Shown piece by piece: positions 54,905-64,000 of a DNA stretch of 64,000 nucleotides. The notes below the pieces were generated by a model. It saw only the letters and a list, made by a program, of their open reading frames with translations, made no database searches and was not told where the DNA came from. The stretch lies in contig CM057136.1 in the NCBI GenBank assembly GCA_029964075.1, positions 9,052,001 through 9,116,000 on the forward strand, given 5' to 3'. A program made the position numbers and the translations under genes. Every line of letters begins with the position of its first letter. The first letter of the stretch is position 1. The DNA is from Patiria pectinifera (lineage: Eukaryota > Echinodermata > Asteroidea > Valvatida > Asterinidae).

Positions 54905-55331
54905 TGTTGTGGCTCTGAAAAGAGCCGTTTTGGTTTTAGTTTGTTGATTCGATGATTTCTTCGAAGGCTTGGCCGACACTTTCTTCTGCTTGCTCGATGT
55001 GTTCTTGCTGGCTGGCTTCTTGGCTGGCTTGAGCTTGGTTGACTTGACTGGCATGGCTTGGTGGGGGATTTCTTGACAGATGTATATTTGACTTGGATGG
55101 CGTTTTCTTGGCAGCTTTCTTGGGTGACTTCTTCGGCGCGGGTTTCTTGACTTTATTCACCATTTTGGCTTTCTTGGCTTTTCTGCAATCTTGGCTTTCA
55201 TTTTTCGTTCCTCCTTGGCCTTGATTCTCTCCTTCTCCTTAGCTGCCTTAGCCTTGGCTGGCAGCCTTCTCTTTCTCCTCGGTGGTGTCAAACTTGAACG
55301 TACCAGCGGCTCCCTTACCTGCCATCCGAGT
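54905..55331 (-). pseudogene. histone H1 C-terminal part, decayed
   Basis: On the minus strand GKGAAGTFKFDTTEEKEKAA marks the end of the linker-histone globular domain (the G-K-G-A-x-G-x-F-K sequence). A Lys/Ala/Pro-rich tail follows in pieces: AKAAKEKERIKAKEERKM, VNKVKKPAPKKSPKKAAKKT and KPAKKPASKNTS, in more than one frame, so there are at least two frameshifts. It ends next to a canonical histone 3' stem-loop. H1 binds linker DNA between nucleosomes. The N-terminal part of the globular domain is missing, and a MITE sits at 55332-55686 directly upstream of the surviving part. The sequence beyond the MITE (55695-55720) may hold a few more gene bases. Confidence 0.75.
54911..54926 (-). promoter_or_regulatory. 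histone mRNA 3' stem-loop
   Basis: Minus strand reads GGCTCTTTTCAGAGCC, the canonical 6-bp stem, 4-base loop of replication-dependent histone mRNAs. About 11 bases downstream is the purine-rich CAAAAGAGA, a plausible U7-pairing downstream element. Confidence 0.9.
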
Positions 55332-55686
55332 GGGGCCGTATCATAAGTCCGACGCCTCATAGGTCCGACGCCTCATAAGTCCGAAATTTTGGACTTATGA
55401 GGCGTCGAACTTATGAGGCATACAATTTATTAATTCCGCTTCATAGATCCGACGCCTCATAAGTCCGACGCCTCATAAGTCCCACAAATTAAACGCCTCA
55501 TTTTTACGTTGTCGGACTAATGAGGCGTCGGACTTATGAGGCGTCGGACCTATGAGGCGTCGAACTTATGAGGCGTCGGACCTTTGAGGCGTCGGACTAA
55601 TGGGCCTTTATTTGGTTAGGGGATACGATTTTGTCGGACTTATGAGGCGTCGGACCTATGAGGCGTCCGACTTATGAGCGGACCCC
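55332..55686. mobile_element. 355-bp minisatellite-bodied MITE, copy 2, exact 8-bp TSD
   Basis: ATCCGAGT is duplicated exactly (55324-55331 and 55687-55694). The element starts GGGGCCGTATCATAAGTCCG and ends CGGACTTATGAGCGGACCCC, as in copy 1. The body is again units of GACGCCTCATAAGTCC in both orientations, but unit number and sequence differ. It split the histone H1 sequence. Confidence 0.95.
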
Positions 55687-55694
55687 ATCCGAGT

Positions 55695-56199
55695 GAGCCT
55701 CCAACTTCATTGATTCATGTTTCATTATTTAAAAGTTTACTCTAGCATGGCTTATTACACAGAAATTCTTAGGGTGGATTATCTGGATCCGCACGTCCGT
55801 ACCCCCGTGGGCGTACCAAACACCTCCCTTATACATTCTATAGGCATGCAAAAAAACATATCTTTTTTCGCCTCTTTGGCCGACGTTCTGACTTGGTGGG
55901 TCCTTTTTCCGCAAGTTCAGAATATTTTCTCTAAAAATTGGAGCAAACTACATGTATTTGAAATGCCTTCCTTTGTCAGAAACCAACAAAATAGAAACTG
56001 CATTCTCATGTTTAGACGATACACAATAACATCAGAGGAGAATAACAATCAGTACTGACGAACTATTCGCTCACAAGATGCCTTTGATCATTAGTTCTCC
56101 ATAATTATTTAGAGGATTTTGTATTCGGAGTATTCAACATTTTCCATCGTTTCCAATGACCTTTCAATAACATTGGACTTAAAGGGAAATCTTAAGGGC
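55695..56199. other. non-coding stretch
   Basis: No gene recognised. A 113-codon frame from 55717 shows no motif. Confidence 0.4.
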
Positions 56200-56410
56200 T
56201 CCGCTAAGCCTCATAATATTATAGGTCAGACGCATATAGGCCCCATGTCCGGCAAAATCTAATATAAGGCCTATAACTTATAAAATTCCGACGCCAAGGT
56301 CCGACACCTCATCATTCCGACGCCTAATAATTTCGAAATTTCGGACTTCCGAGGCGTGGCGGGGGTCCAGGTTTATCATCGGAGGAGTCGGACTTGCGAT
56401 ATATAAGGCC
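56200..56410. mobile_element. decayed third copy of the minisatellite-bodied MITE
   Basis: GGTCCGACACCTCATCATTCC, GACGCCTAATAATTTCGAAA and TTTCGGACTTCCGAGGCGT are diverged forms of the units at 51779 and 55332. Ends and target duplication cannot be fixed. Confidence 0.5.
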
Positions 56411-58425
56411 CCAACCTTGATAGTATAGCCTCCCATGCAGCTACGGAACAACTCGAAATTTCGGTTAATCAGGGTATATATATTGTTTTATTTCGTAGTA
56501 CTATGCAGTTTTCTTTGACCATGGAGGGATGGTTTGAATTTCAAGTTTTGAGTTATCAGTGTTGACTTTATCCAGATTTCGCTTATTCTAATTTGTCAGC
56601 GTTTTCACGAAGGGGTGAATTTGCCGCAATAGGTGTTGGGGTTTAATGGTTAGGGTTAGGTTTGGGGAACAGGTATAACATAATGCACCCGTTGAACTTG
56701 CAGTGGTTGTCAGAAAAGAGGTTTTAAGTTGGTCACGATTTGGAATAAACATTTCGCCTACTACTGACTAACTTTTGAAACACAGATGAAACTTCAAAGA
56801 TGTGCCAATTACAGAATAATGGAACAACAATTGCGAGGTACCGGTATCGTAATTAATCCCCATAGATGTTTGTCTGGTCGTGAAAACTAAATCCCACACA
56901 CTTGTTGTTTTGGCAAATTGCCGATACCCATTCCCCACCCTTTGCACGAATTTGTCTCTTCGTAAAAAGTCAAAAGACATTCAGGTGAAGTTTTCTCAAC
57001 ATTGATGTTATGATTTCGTTGATTTTATCTGATTTTGACCCAGACTTCTTTCCAAAAAATGTTCGTTGCGTGCATTTACCAATTTCAGCCGAAACAAGAA
57101 TTTTGAAAAGAGGTATGATTTTTGGACTGATAATTTAGTCCCTCCGTAAAAACGCTGAAAAACTTTTGCAATTTGATTCAAAAAATTTCAAAACTATTTT
57201 TTAGAAGACTTGTCATGCTTACTGCTTACTTACTTTGATTCGATTTTTTAAAGAGCGAGTTTTTGACCATGTATTAGCCTGGGGGAGATGATAATCTGGA
57301 TTGTTTGTTTTGCGTCTGATCTTTGACGACTCTTCTGAATAATTGCCCCCATGATCTACCCCTTTCGTGAAGTTGGCATCAAGTGTATTTCCTTTTATTT
57401 TCATGCCTTTGTTGTTATAACTTCTCGACATTATTGACAAGTGGTGAACATTCATATTCGTACTTTTATTAGTCATCTAAGTTAAAAACAAACACATTCT
57501 TGTCCTGGTGTAAAATCAAAGAGTAAAAAAAGTAAAAACAGCATGCAAGAACTGACAATAGTATAACTTACATTTAAATTAAACCTATGAATAAAATATG
57601 CCTAACATAATAAATTTTAAAATGATAACAAAAAGACTGACAGCAAAAAGACACGATGCTTATCCGTCCCGGGCTAGCACTGTGACAATAAAATATAACT
57701 TAAAAATATGCCAGGGAAAAAAGGATAAGAACTTTTAAAATGTTTTTTTTTTTCCATCGTCGTAAAATCCACAGGTTCAGATTTTGAAAAGTTATTGAAC
57801 TTAAATAAGGCTATTTTGTACTGTGTTTTCCAGTGGCTAATTCACAACAAATGATGTAGGAATCTATACGATCTTTCATATTTGCTGTATTATTATGTAA
57901 CGTTGAATATAATCCAATTGTATTTTGGTCAAAAATAAAATGAAGCAAGCTTCGAGTTTAACTCCGTTTTAAAAAATTGACTTGAAGCCCCCGATCCCCT
58001 GGATCATCCAATACATGTACAAATGCATTTGTATGCAGTATGCATGCAGTGCATAGTGTGCCTGGCCGTGGCGTGGGAACGTATCAGATATCGGCCGACC
58101 GCAATATCGATCGGTTCAAAAATAGAGGGTCCGCGCGGGAATTGACCTAGATTGACCCGCAAACGTTCGGGTTGTCTGTGACGTAGGGCAAGTCACCGAC
58201 ATATTTTTTCTAAAAATGACTGCAAGTGCGCAGGCGTGCAAATTTCCGCACGATGCATAGGCCAAGTTCGTATGTGGCTTTAGTTTTGTTGTTTTCTTTT
58301 ATTGCCGCCGTGTGGAGCGGCATTTTATGATGCGTACATCGTTCTGAACGTCATGCAACTAAACGTGCTTAGCTTTTTGACACCGTGACCTGTGAAGCTA
58401 AACCAAGAAGCGTATAGTATAGGTT
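56411..58425. other. AT-rich non-coding stretch
   Basis: Nothing recognised. A lone GGTTAGGGTTAGGTTTGGGG at about 56650 followed by GAACAGG may be a remnant of the telomere-core foldback family. Confidence 0.4.
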
Positions 58426-58435
58426 AGGCATATCG

Positions 58436-58528
58436 TAGTCCGAGTAACTAGGACTCTACGGATCGCTTTTTAACATCCATGTCCAAATGTTAAAAAAGCG
58501 ATCCGTAGAGTCCTAGTTACTCGGACTA
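58436..58528. mobile_element. 93-bp hairpin MITE, 9-bp TSD
   Basis: TAGTCCGAGTAACTAGGACT and the following 20 bases pair almost perfectly with the inverse at the right, ending AGTTACTCGGACTA; the loop is about 10 bp. GGCATATCG (58427-58435) and GGCATATCC (58529-58537) form a 9-bp duplication with one mismatch at the last base. Confidence 0.85.
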
Positions 58529-58559
58529 GGCATATCCAGTGTTCTCCACATGTAGGTTT

Positions 58560-58660
58560 TGGGAGGGCGGGCCGCCCTCCTAAGAATTAAGGCCACCCTG
58601 CCAAAGGATTGGCCGTCCTGCCCAGAAAATTGACCGCCCTGCCAAAAATTTTACAAATCA
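58560..58660. repeat. GCCGCCCTGCCAAA-like tandem words
   Basis: GGCCACCCTGCCAAAGGATT, GGCCGTCCTGCCCAGAAAAT and GACCGCCCTGCCAAAAATTT are three consecutive units of about 26 bp. Confidence 0.65.
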
Positions 58661-59090
58661 TGGATTTTCTAACGATTTTTTTCACAAAATGTCATTTTAT
58701 TTCAATCATAATTTTGAAGAAAAGTCGATGGAAATGGCACGTTAAAATCATCGCGAACGTAGTTTTAATCTCTTTCACCAGTCGTTAGTGGAGTATTTAA
58801 ACGGTAGAAACACAGGGCATAAGTAGTAGAAGGGGGAGGGTACGGCGACAAATCCCATTTTTTGCCCCCCACCTCCTAGCCCCGCCCATCCCCTCCACCC
58901 CCAGCCCCCCCTCTCAATCTCCCAAATATATCTCTCCCCTCCCAATATCTCAGTCTCGGAATCGGCCAAAACCGGGGCTCAATATCTCTCTCTCTGTACA
59001 GCCGGCGAGTCTGATTGCTTATAAATCCAAAAATAATGACCTCATCTTCAAAAAAAAATTAAAAATAAATATTATATTACTATATAATAA
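58661..59090. other. left flank of the Polinton; boundary not fixed
   Basis: Includes a C-rich pyrimidine tract (58860-58945) and CTCTCTCTCT at about 58987. The Polinton terminal inverted repeat should lie here or further left, but the matching right end is outside the window. Confidence 0.4.
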
Positions 59091-62000
59091 ATGGTGACTT
59101 ATGAGATGAAGCCAATCGTTAAGGGATTTTCTAGATGGAATAAAGCAACGCTGCGTGATTACGTCCAGCGATATAATATACCGTACAATCAAAATGTTGC
59201 TCTTACGCGTAAAGTCTACATCAACGGGATAAAAAAATACGAAGCTCAATTTAAAAACTTGAAGAAAAAGAAGCTACATGAGCTCAAACAGATTGTAGAC
59301 GATTATGATCTAGAATATAACCCGTCGGGTTATAAAGGTCGATTTTTGAAAAAAGATTTACTCTCGGCGATTCAAAACTCTAGGCAACCCGAGGATTTTC
59401 AAGAGGCTGAGTTTAGAGCGACGAGGAGATTTAGAAACAACTTTAGAAACTGGGAACTGATTCCTAGACTTTTTAACGACGATTTAGTCAGATTTTTTGA
59501 TACGCACAAAGATCAAATAGTAAATAAAATCAAGTCAGAATTGAGAGAGCTAAGAGGTTTAAAAATGGAGCTCACAATCAAAATAAAATACGAAAAAACC
59601 AAACCGGATGGTACGATAGAAACGATCGAAGCTACACATTATACCGATCAGAGAGTCGTTTTAAATCAAAGTCAAATAAAACAGGTTTTAAAAGAAGACA
59701 TCGACCAGCTATTTAAAAAGGATGAAAGGTATACGAATCAAGGATCGGGTTGGGTTTTAAAAAAGATAATGGCGTTGTATGTCAACATCAACAGGTTTAA
59801 CCCCGTGAGGGGCAGTTCTTACATAGACCTACCCCCACATATCAAAAGAAAACATGCGATGATTAACATTAAAAACAAAGACGACGAGTGTTTGAGATGG
59901 TGTTTGAGAGCCGCTCTTGGCTTGTATACGGATAAAGTAAAAAATAACATAAAAACGACCCCAAATATAGCCCTCGCAAAGACAGACCTAGTATTTACAC
60001 CAAAGACGACGGACTCAAATTTAAAGGCGTAGACTTTCCAACACCGATCGACCAGATACCAAAGATAGAAAGACAAAATAATTTAACGATAAACGTATAC
60101 GGTTATGAGGGGGAAATATATCCGTTATACGTGTCTAAAAACTATAAACCAGAGTCACGACCTATCGATCTGTTTTTGTTTTCTGAGGGCGACAAGCATC
60201 ACTACTGCTGGATAAATAATTTTTCGAGATTGATTTACAACGTTACAAAACATAAAAGTAAGAAATATTCTTGTCGAAGGTGTCTGTGTCATTATAGAAC
60301 GCAAGTAAAATTAGATAGACACATGACCGATTGTAATGGTATAGATACACATCCGTCAAAGATTGTATTTCCTACCGCTAAGCGAAAATATGTAAATAAC
60401 GAGTGGATAGTCGACGAAAACGATGTGCCAATATTAGAATTTAAAAACTACAGGTTTAAACAAAAAGCACCGTTTGTAGTTTACGCCGACTTTGAATCGA
60501 TCTTAGAAAAAAACTCGGACGATAAAAAGGACAACACGCAAAAGACAAACATTCACAATGCAAGCGGTTACTCGTTGGTAGTAGTTAGATGCGACGGCAC
60601 CAATGCGTATCAAGAGACTTATAGAGGTAAAGATGCCGCATCAAAGTTTGTAAATAAAATGTTAAAAATACAAAGCGACATAAATTGCATATTTAAAAAA
60701 CCCCAACCCATGAAATTTAACGAGCGAGCTAAAGAACATCATGATAAAACAAGCACGTGTTGGATTTGCGAGAAACCAATTTATCCCAATTACTCGAGCA
60801 ACTGTCAGTGCCAGAAACCAAAAAAACCAAAAACAGAAAAACAAATAAAAGAACATCAGTACGAAAACAAAAATGGATTTACCGAGTCCAAATGTCTAGA
60901 ATGCAAAAAGAAAATCAACAAATTTAGAAAGGTGAGAGATCACTGCCACGTCACGGGTAGATATAGAGGTGCCGCGCACGCCTACTGCAATCTAAAATTA
61001 CAAGTTAAACCAGGTTTTACCCCCATACCGGTCGTCTTTCACAATCTGCAAAATTACGACGCTCACTTGATCATGCAGAGTATTTCAGAGTACGATGACG
61101 AGAAGGAAATACAAGTTATCGCTAGAAATTCGGAAAAGTATATTTCGTTTTCGATCGGAAATATGCGATTTATAGACTCGTTTAATTTTATGGCGTCTTC
61201 GTTGGATAGATTATCTAAAGCTTGTCCGAGAGAGTCGTTTAAACTACTCAGAGAACATTTTAATCGTCAAAACATCGACTCGTTGTTACAAAAAGGAGTT
61301 TATCCATATGAATACATGGACTCGTTTGACAGAGTTCAAGAGACAAGCCTACCCCCCATCGAACAATTTTACAGCAGCCTAAAAGACGAAAATATATCGC
61401 GAGAGGACTACGACAGAGCTTAACTGACGTGGAACGAGTTTAAAGTTAAAAACATGGGGGAATATCACGATTTGTACGTCACTACCGATACGTTATTACT
61501 GGCTTGCGTATTTGAAAACTTTAGGCAAACGTGTATTACAAACTACGCGTTAGATCCTGCTAATTACTACACAGCACCAGGATTGTCGTGGGATGCCTTG
61601 TTAAAACACTCGGAAGTTAAACTCGAACTATTGCAAGACGTAGACAAACATTTATTTTTTGAAAAGGCAAAAAGAGGTGGTATCTCGAGCGTGGGTGGTA
61701 TGAGATACTACAAAGCCAACAACAAATACCTACCCGACCATAATCCAAACGAGCCGTCGAGTTACATCACCTACCTCGATGCAAACAATCTGTACGGCTG
61801 GGCCATGAGTCAATACCTGCCGTACAAAGACTTTAAATGGGCGTATACAAAAACATTTACCGAGTCCAAGATATCATCTCTCAGGAAAACGTCAAGCCCC
61901 GGTTACTGCTTCGAAGTAGACCTCGATTACCCGGACAATCTCCACGACCTGCACAACGATTACCCCCTAGCGCCAGAAAACATCGTCATACCAAAAGAAT

Positions 62001-62968
62001 GGATGTCTGATTATCAAAACGAGTTATTAGATACCGAACCTAATAGCAACGTGCAAAAATTAACGTGTACCCTTAATCCTAAACAAAAATATGTTTTGCA
62101 CTACGTCACGTTGCAGTTGTATCTTAAACTCGGCTTGAAACTTAAAAAGGTGCATCGAGTGCTGCAATTTAAACAAGCGCCTTGGATGGCATCTTACATC
62201 GACAAAAACACGCAACTCCGAACAAAGGCGACCTCTGATTTTAAGAAAGACTTTTTTAAGCTCATGAATAACAGCGTGTTTGGTAAGACGATGGAAAACG
62301 TCAGAAACTGGATTGACGGTTACCTACTCAGAGACAGTAACGATGACGATCGAGATAAATACCAAAAAAATATACAGAAACCGAGCTACAAAACGACGAC
62401 GTCATTTTCAGAATGCAAATTGTCATTTGTCGAAAAGTACAAGACTAAAACCGTGTTAAACAAACCAATCTATTGCGGAGTGAGTATCTTGGATCTATCT
62501 AAGACGCTGATGTACGATTTTTATTACAACCATTTGAAAGACAAGTACAAAGAGAAAATCAGGTTGATGTACACAGATACTGACAGTTTGGTACTCGTAT
62601 ACAAAGATATGCAGCAAAACGGACAACAATACGACCTTTCAAATTATCCGACGGATCATCCTTTGTACGATCCAACCAATAAGAAAGTGATCGGTAAATT
62701 TAAAGACGAGTTTGGAGGTAAAATAATCAAAGAAGTCGTTTGTATAAGACCTAAAATGTACTCGATTTTAACCGCTGACATCAACTTGAAAAAAGCCAAG
62801 GGAGTCACAAAATCGGTCACCATGGCTCACATTAGATCGGAAAATCACATCCTTTACACCGTATCTCAAAATAAACTATCGTTGAGTCCGTTGGACACAA
62901 AGAGGTACATTTTACCGGATGGAATACACACGCTCGCTTATGGTCACCGTAATCTAGATATTAATTAG
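59091..62968 (+). pseudogene. Polinton protein-primed family B DNA polymerase, broken
   Basis: Three open parts in order. 59091-60032: N-terminal region (DLPPHIKRKHAMINIKNKDD, ECLRWCLRA). About 59990-61423: a frameshift near 59990 moves into the second frame, with a C2H2-like finger (CRRCLCHYR...H..DC), exonuclease motif I (VVYADFESILE), an HNH-like segment (VRDHCHVTGRYRGAAHAYC) and NYDAHLIMQ. An in-frame TAA at 61421-61423 precedes 61424-62968, in the same frame: polymerase motif A (YLDANNLYGWAM), motif B (FKLMNNSVFGKTMEN), motif C (MYTDTDSLV) and RPKMYSI. All polymerase and exonuclease motifs are present, and the whole spans about 1,290 codons, as expected for Polinton PolB, which replicates the element from a terminal protein. 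One frameshift and one nonsense change mark it as recently inactivated. Confidence 0.93.
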
Positions 62969-63830
62969 GCGGTAATTGCGTGTCCTCGGGTACGACTTGA
63001 AGCTCTTGTCTCACAAAACTCCTTTTTGGGCCGTCTTGCAGGTAATAAAGAGTAGGACCCGTCGTGACTTTTTTACCTTCAATCATTTTAAATTGACTCG
63101 TTCTTTTTTCCACGTTGAAGATGTCTACGCTGCAAATGGGATCCGTGGCTCTTCTAGCAGTACCACCCTCTTGCTCGCCCGGGTAATATAAATATCTAAC
63201 CATGGCGTCTTGCGGTAATTGTTGCTCTTTTGTTTTAACGGGGTTAGCCGGCGATTGCCGGACCTGTTTTAGTTTAACCGCCTCTGACGGCGCTTTAGCT
63301 ATTAATCTCGTCGTTTCATCGTTTATAGCTTTGATCACGCTGGGTAATCGGTCGACCCATTGCGTGTTTCTACTCTCGGGATTTAACATTTCTTGAGCGT
63401 ATTGATCACCAAACAGTCTCTCGGCTAGCCTTCGATTAAATCTTTCTACGATACCCTGCGATCGGTGGTTTCCGGGTTTGCCTACGATAATCTCGACGTT
63501 TTTTGAGGTCATCCATTTTTTAAAAGCGCCTTTAAATTCGGTACCGGCGTCTACTCTCAACGTTTTAGGGTAACTCAAAGGCGACCTCGCGTAAATCTTA
63601 ACGATAGCATCCTGGGTGGAATCTGCCGTTTTAGAAACCAAGGGTTCTGCTTCGTGGTATCGACTCGCAACATCGACAACCGTCAAAGCGTATTTATAAG
63701 TCTTGCGTTTTACTTTATCCCAGGGTAGGTATAGCACATCCATTTGGTGAAAGTCGTTTGGTGTTTCAAACTCTCGCGATGTACTCGTAGGCCTGGGTAC
63801 ATACGCAGGACCCGGTAATAATATGGCTAG
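62961..63830 (-). CDS. Polinton retroviral-like integrase
   Basis: Minus-strand open frame with the rve catalytic core: HQMDVLYLPWDK carries the first Asp, TLRVDAGTEFKGAF the second, and GIVERFNRRLAERLF the Glu. YKYALTVVDVASRYHEAEPL is diagnostic of the Polinton type. The C-terminal part (RSFVRQELQVVPEDTQLPPN) is the usual end of this family. Similarity starts at about PGPAYVPRP, 63820; the open frame continues to 63968, but that extra part is antisense to the ORF at 63823, so the true N-terminus is uncertain (an upstream exon is possible). The stop overlaps that of the polymerase, tail to tail, by 8 bp. No breaks are visible. Confidence 0.9.
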   Translation of the reverse strand, partial: LAILLPGPAYVPRPTSTSREFETPNDFHQMDVLYLPWDKVKRKTYKYALTVVDVASRYHEAEPLVSKTADSTQDAIVKIYARSPLSYPKTLRVDAGTEFKGAFKKWMTSKNVEIIVGKPGNHRSQGIVERFNRRLAERLFGDQYAQEMLNPESRNTQWVDRLPSVIKAINDETTRLIAKAPSEAVKLKQVRQSPANPVKTKEQQLPQDAMVRYLYYPGEQEGGTARRATDPICSVDIFNVEKRTSQFKMIEGKKVTTGPTLYYLQDGPKRSFVRQELQVVPEDTQLPPN

Positions 63831-64000
63831 CGTTGCTATGATGTTAGGAGGCGCGATCGTCAACGCCTTAGCTTTTACTGGTTCAAACTTTTTATTTTCA
63901 AATCTGAAACAGAGTGACGAGGAGCGTAAGAGACACGATTTAGCGATAGAACAACTCTCAGCCGCCAAAGATAAGTGGCAACGAGAACGAACGAAATATC
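63823..64000 (+). CDS. conserved Polinton ORF (partial, runs off the window)
   Basis: ATG at 63823 opens MASVAMMLGGAIVNALAFTG, then SNFLFSNLKQSDEERKRHDL and AIEQLSAAKDKWQRER, with no stop to the window edge. The hydrophobic start (possible membrane segment, residues 4-26) followed by a charged helix resembles a small protein of unknown function that recurs next to integrase in animal Polintons. Family resemblance is from memory of typical element layout, not a search. It is divergent from the integrase and overlaps its open frame. Confidence 0.6.
   Translation, partial: MASVAMMLGGAIVNALAFTGSNFLFSNLKQSDEERKRHDLAIEQLSAAKDKWQRERTKY

Overview
This is metazoan, not prokaryotic, DNA. Signs of this are the near absence of long intact genes, several hundred bases of AT-rich spacer between features, TTAGGG-type telomere-like tracts, a linker-histone H1 fragment followed by the canonical histone 3' stem-loop, a discoidin (F5/8C) domain exon, a signal-peptide exon with a GTAAGT donor, a Ty3/gypsy retrotransposon of CsRn1 type and a Polinton/Maverick. 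Together these suggest a repeat-rich marine invertebrate. A cephalochordate, hemichordate, echinoderm or mollusc is plausible, but the sequence alone does not fix the species.

Layout. 0.7-7.8 kb: a satellite of about 34 monomers of about 211 bp with higher-order structure. 8-9.5 kb: a 467-bp hairpin transposon with a 9-bp target duplication, a palindromic 70-bp minisatellite and a reverse-transcriptase fragment. 9.5-14.5 kb: two 482-bp TIR elements in direct orientation flank an intact His-Cys-box (I-PpoI-like) endonuclease gene and, convergent to it, a decayed Mutator-like DDE transposase. 14.5-19 kb: small foldback elements, a decayed F5/8C exon, tandem repeats and a tRNA-like SINE. 19-32 kb: an old segmental duplication in which each copy can be used to date insertions in the other; it includes a duplicated promoter plus secretory exon 1, a 2.55-kb TIR element holding a RecQ-like helicase exon, and several MITEs. 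33-40.8 kb: five copies of a TIR family (TATAGGTTTTCCCGGC ends), in tandem and inverted array. 40.8-48.2 kb: one gypsy element broken by three nested DNA transposons, each with a clean target duplication. 48.2-55 kb: a strongly G-rich set of diverged repeat modules with nested foldback elements. 54.9-55.7 kb: histone H1 pseudogene interrupted by a minisatellite-like MITE. 59.1-64 kb: left part of a Polinton (broken DNA polymerase B, integrase, and the start of a conserved Polinton ORF).

Biology. Nearly everything is mobile-element material. Genes that still look translatable are the His-Cys-box endonuclease (10.3 kb), the exon at 29.8 kb, the integrase and the partial ORF at the right edge. 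The recurring theme is nesting: at least six insertions can be read base by base because an uninserted copy or an exact target duplication is present. Several hairpin elements share 9-bp target duplications, which fits mobilisation by a Mutator-like transposase such as the one decayed here.
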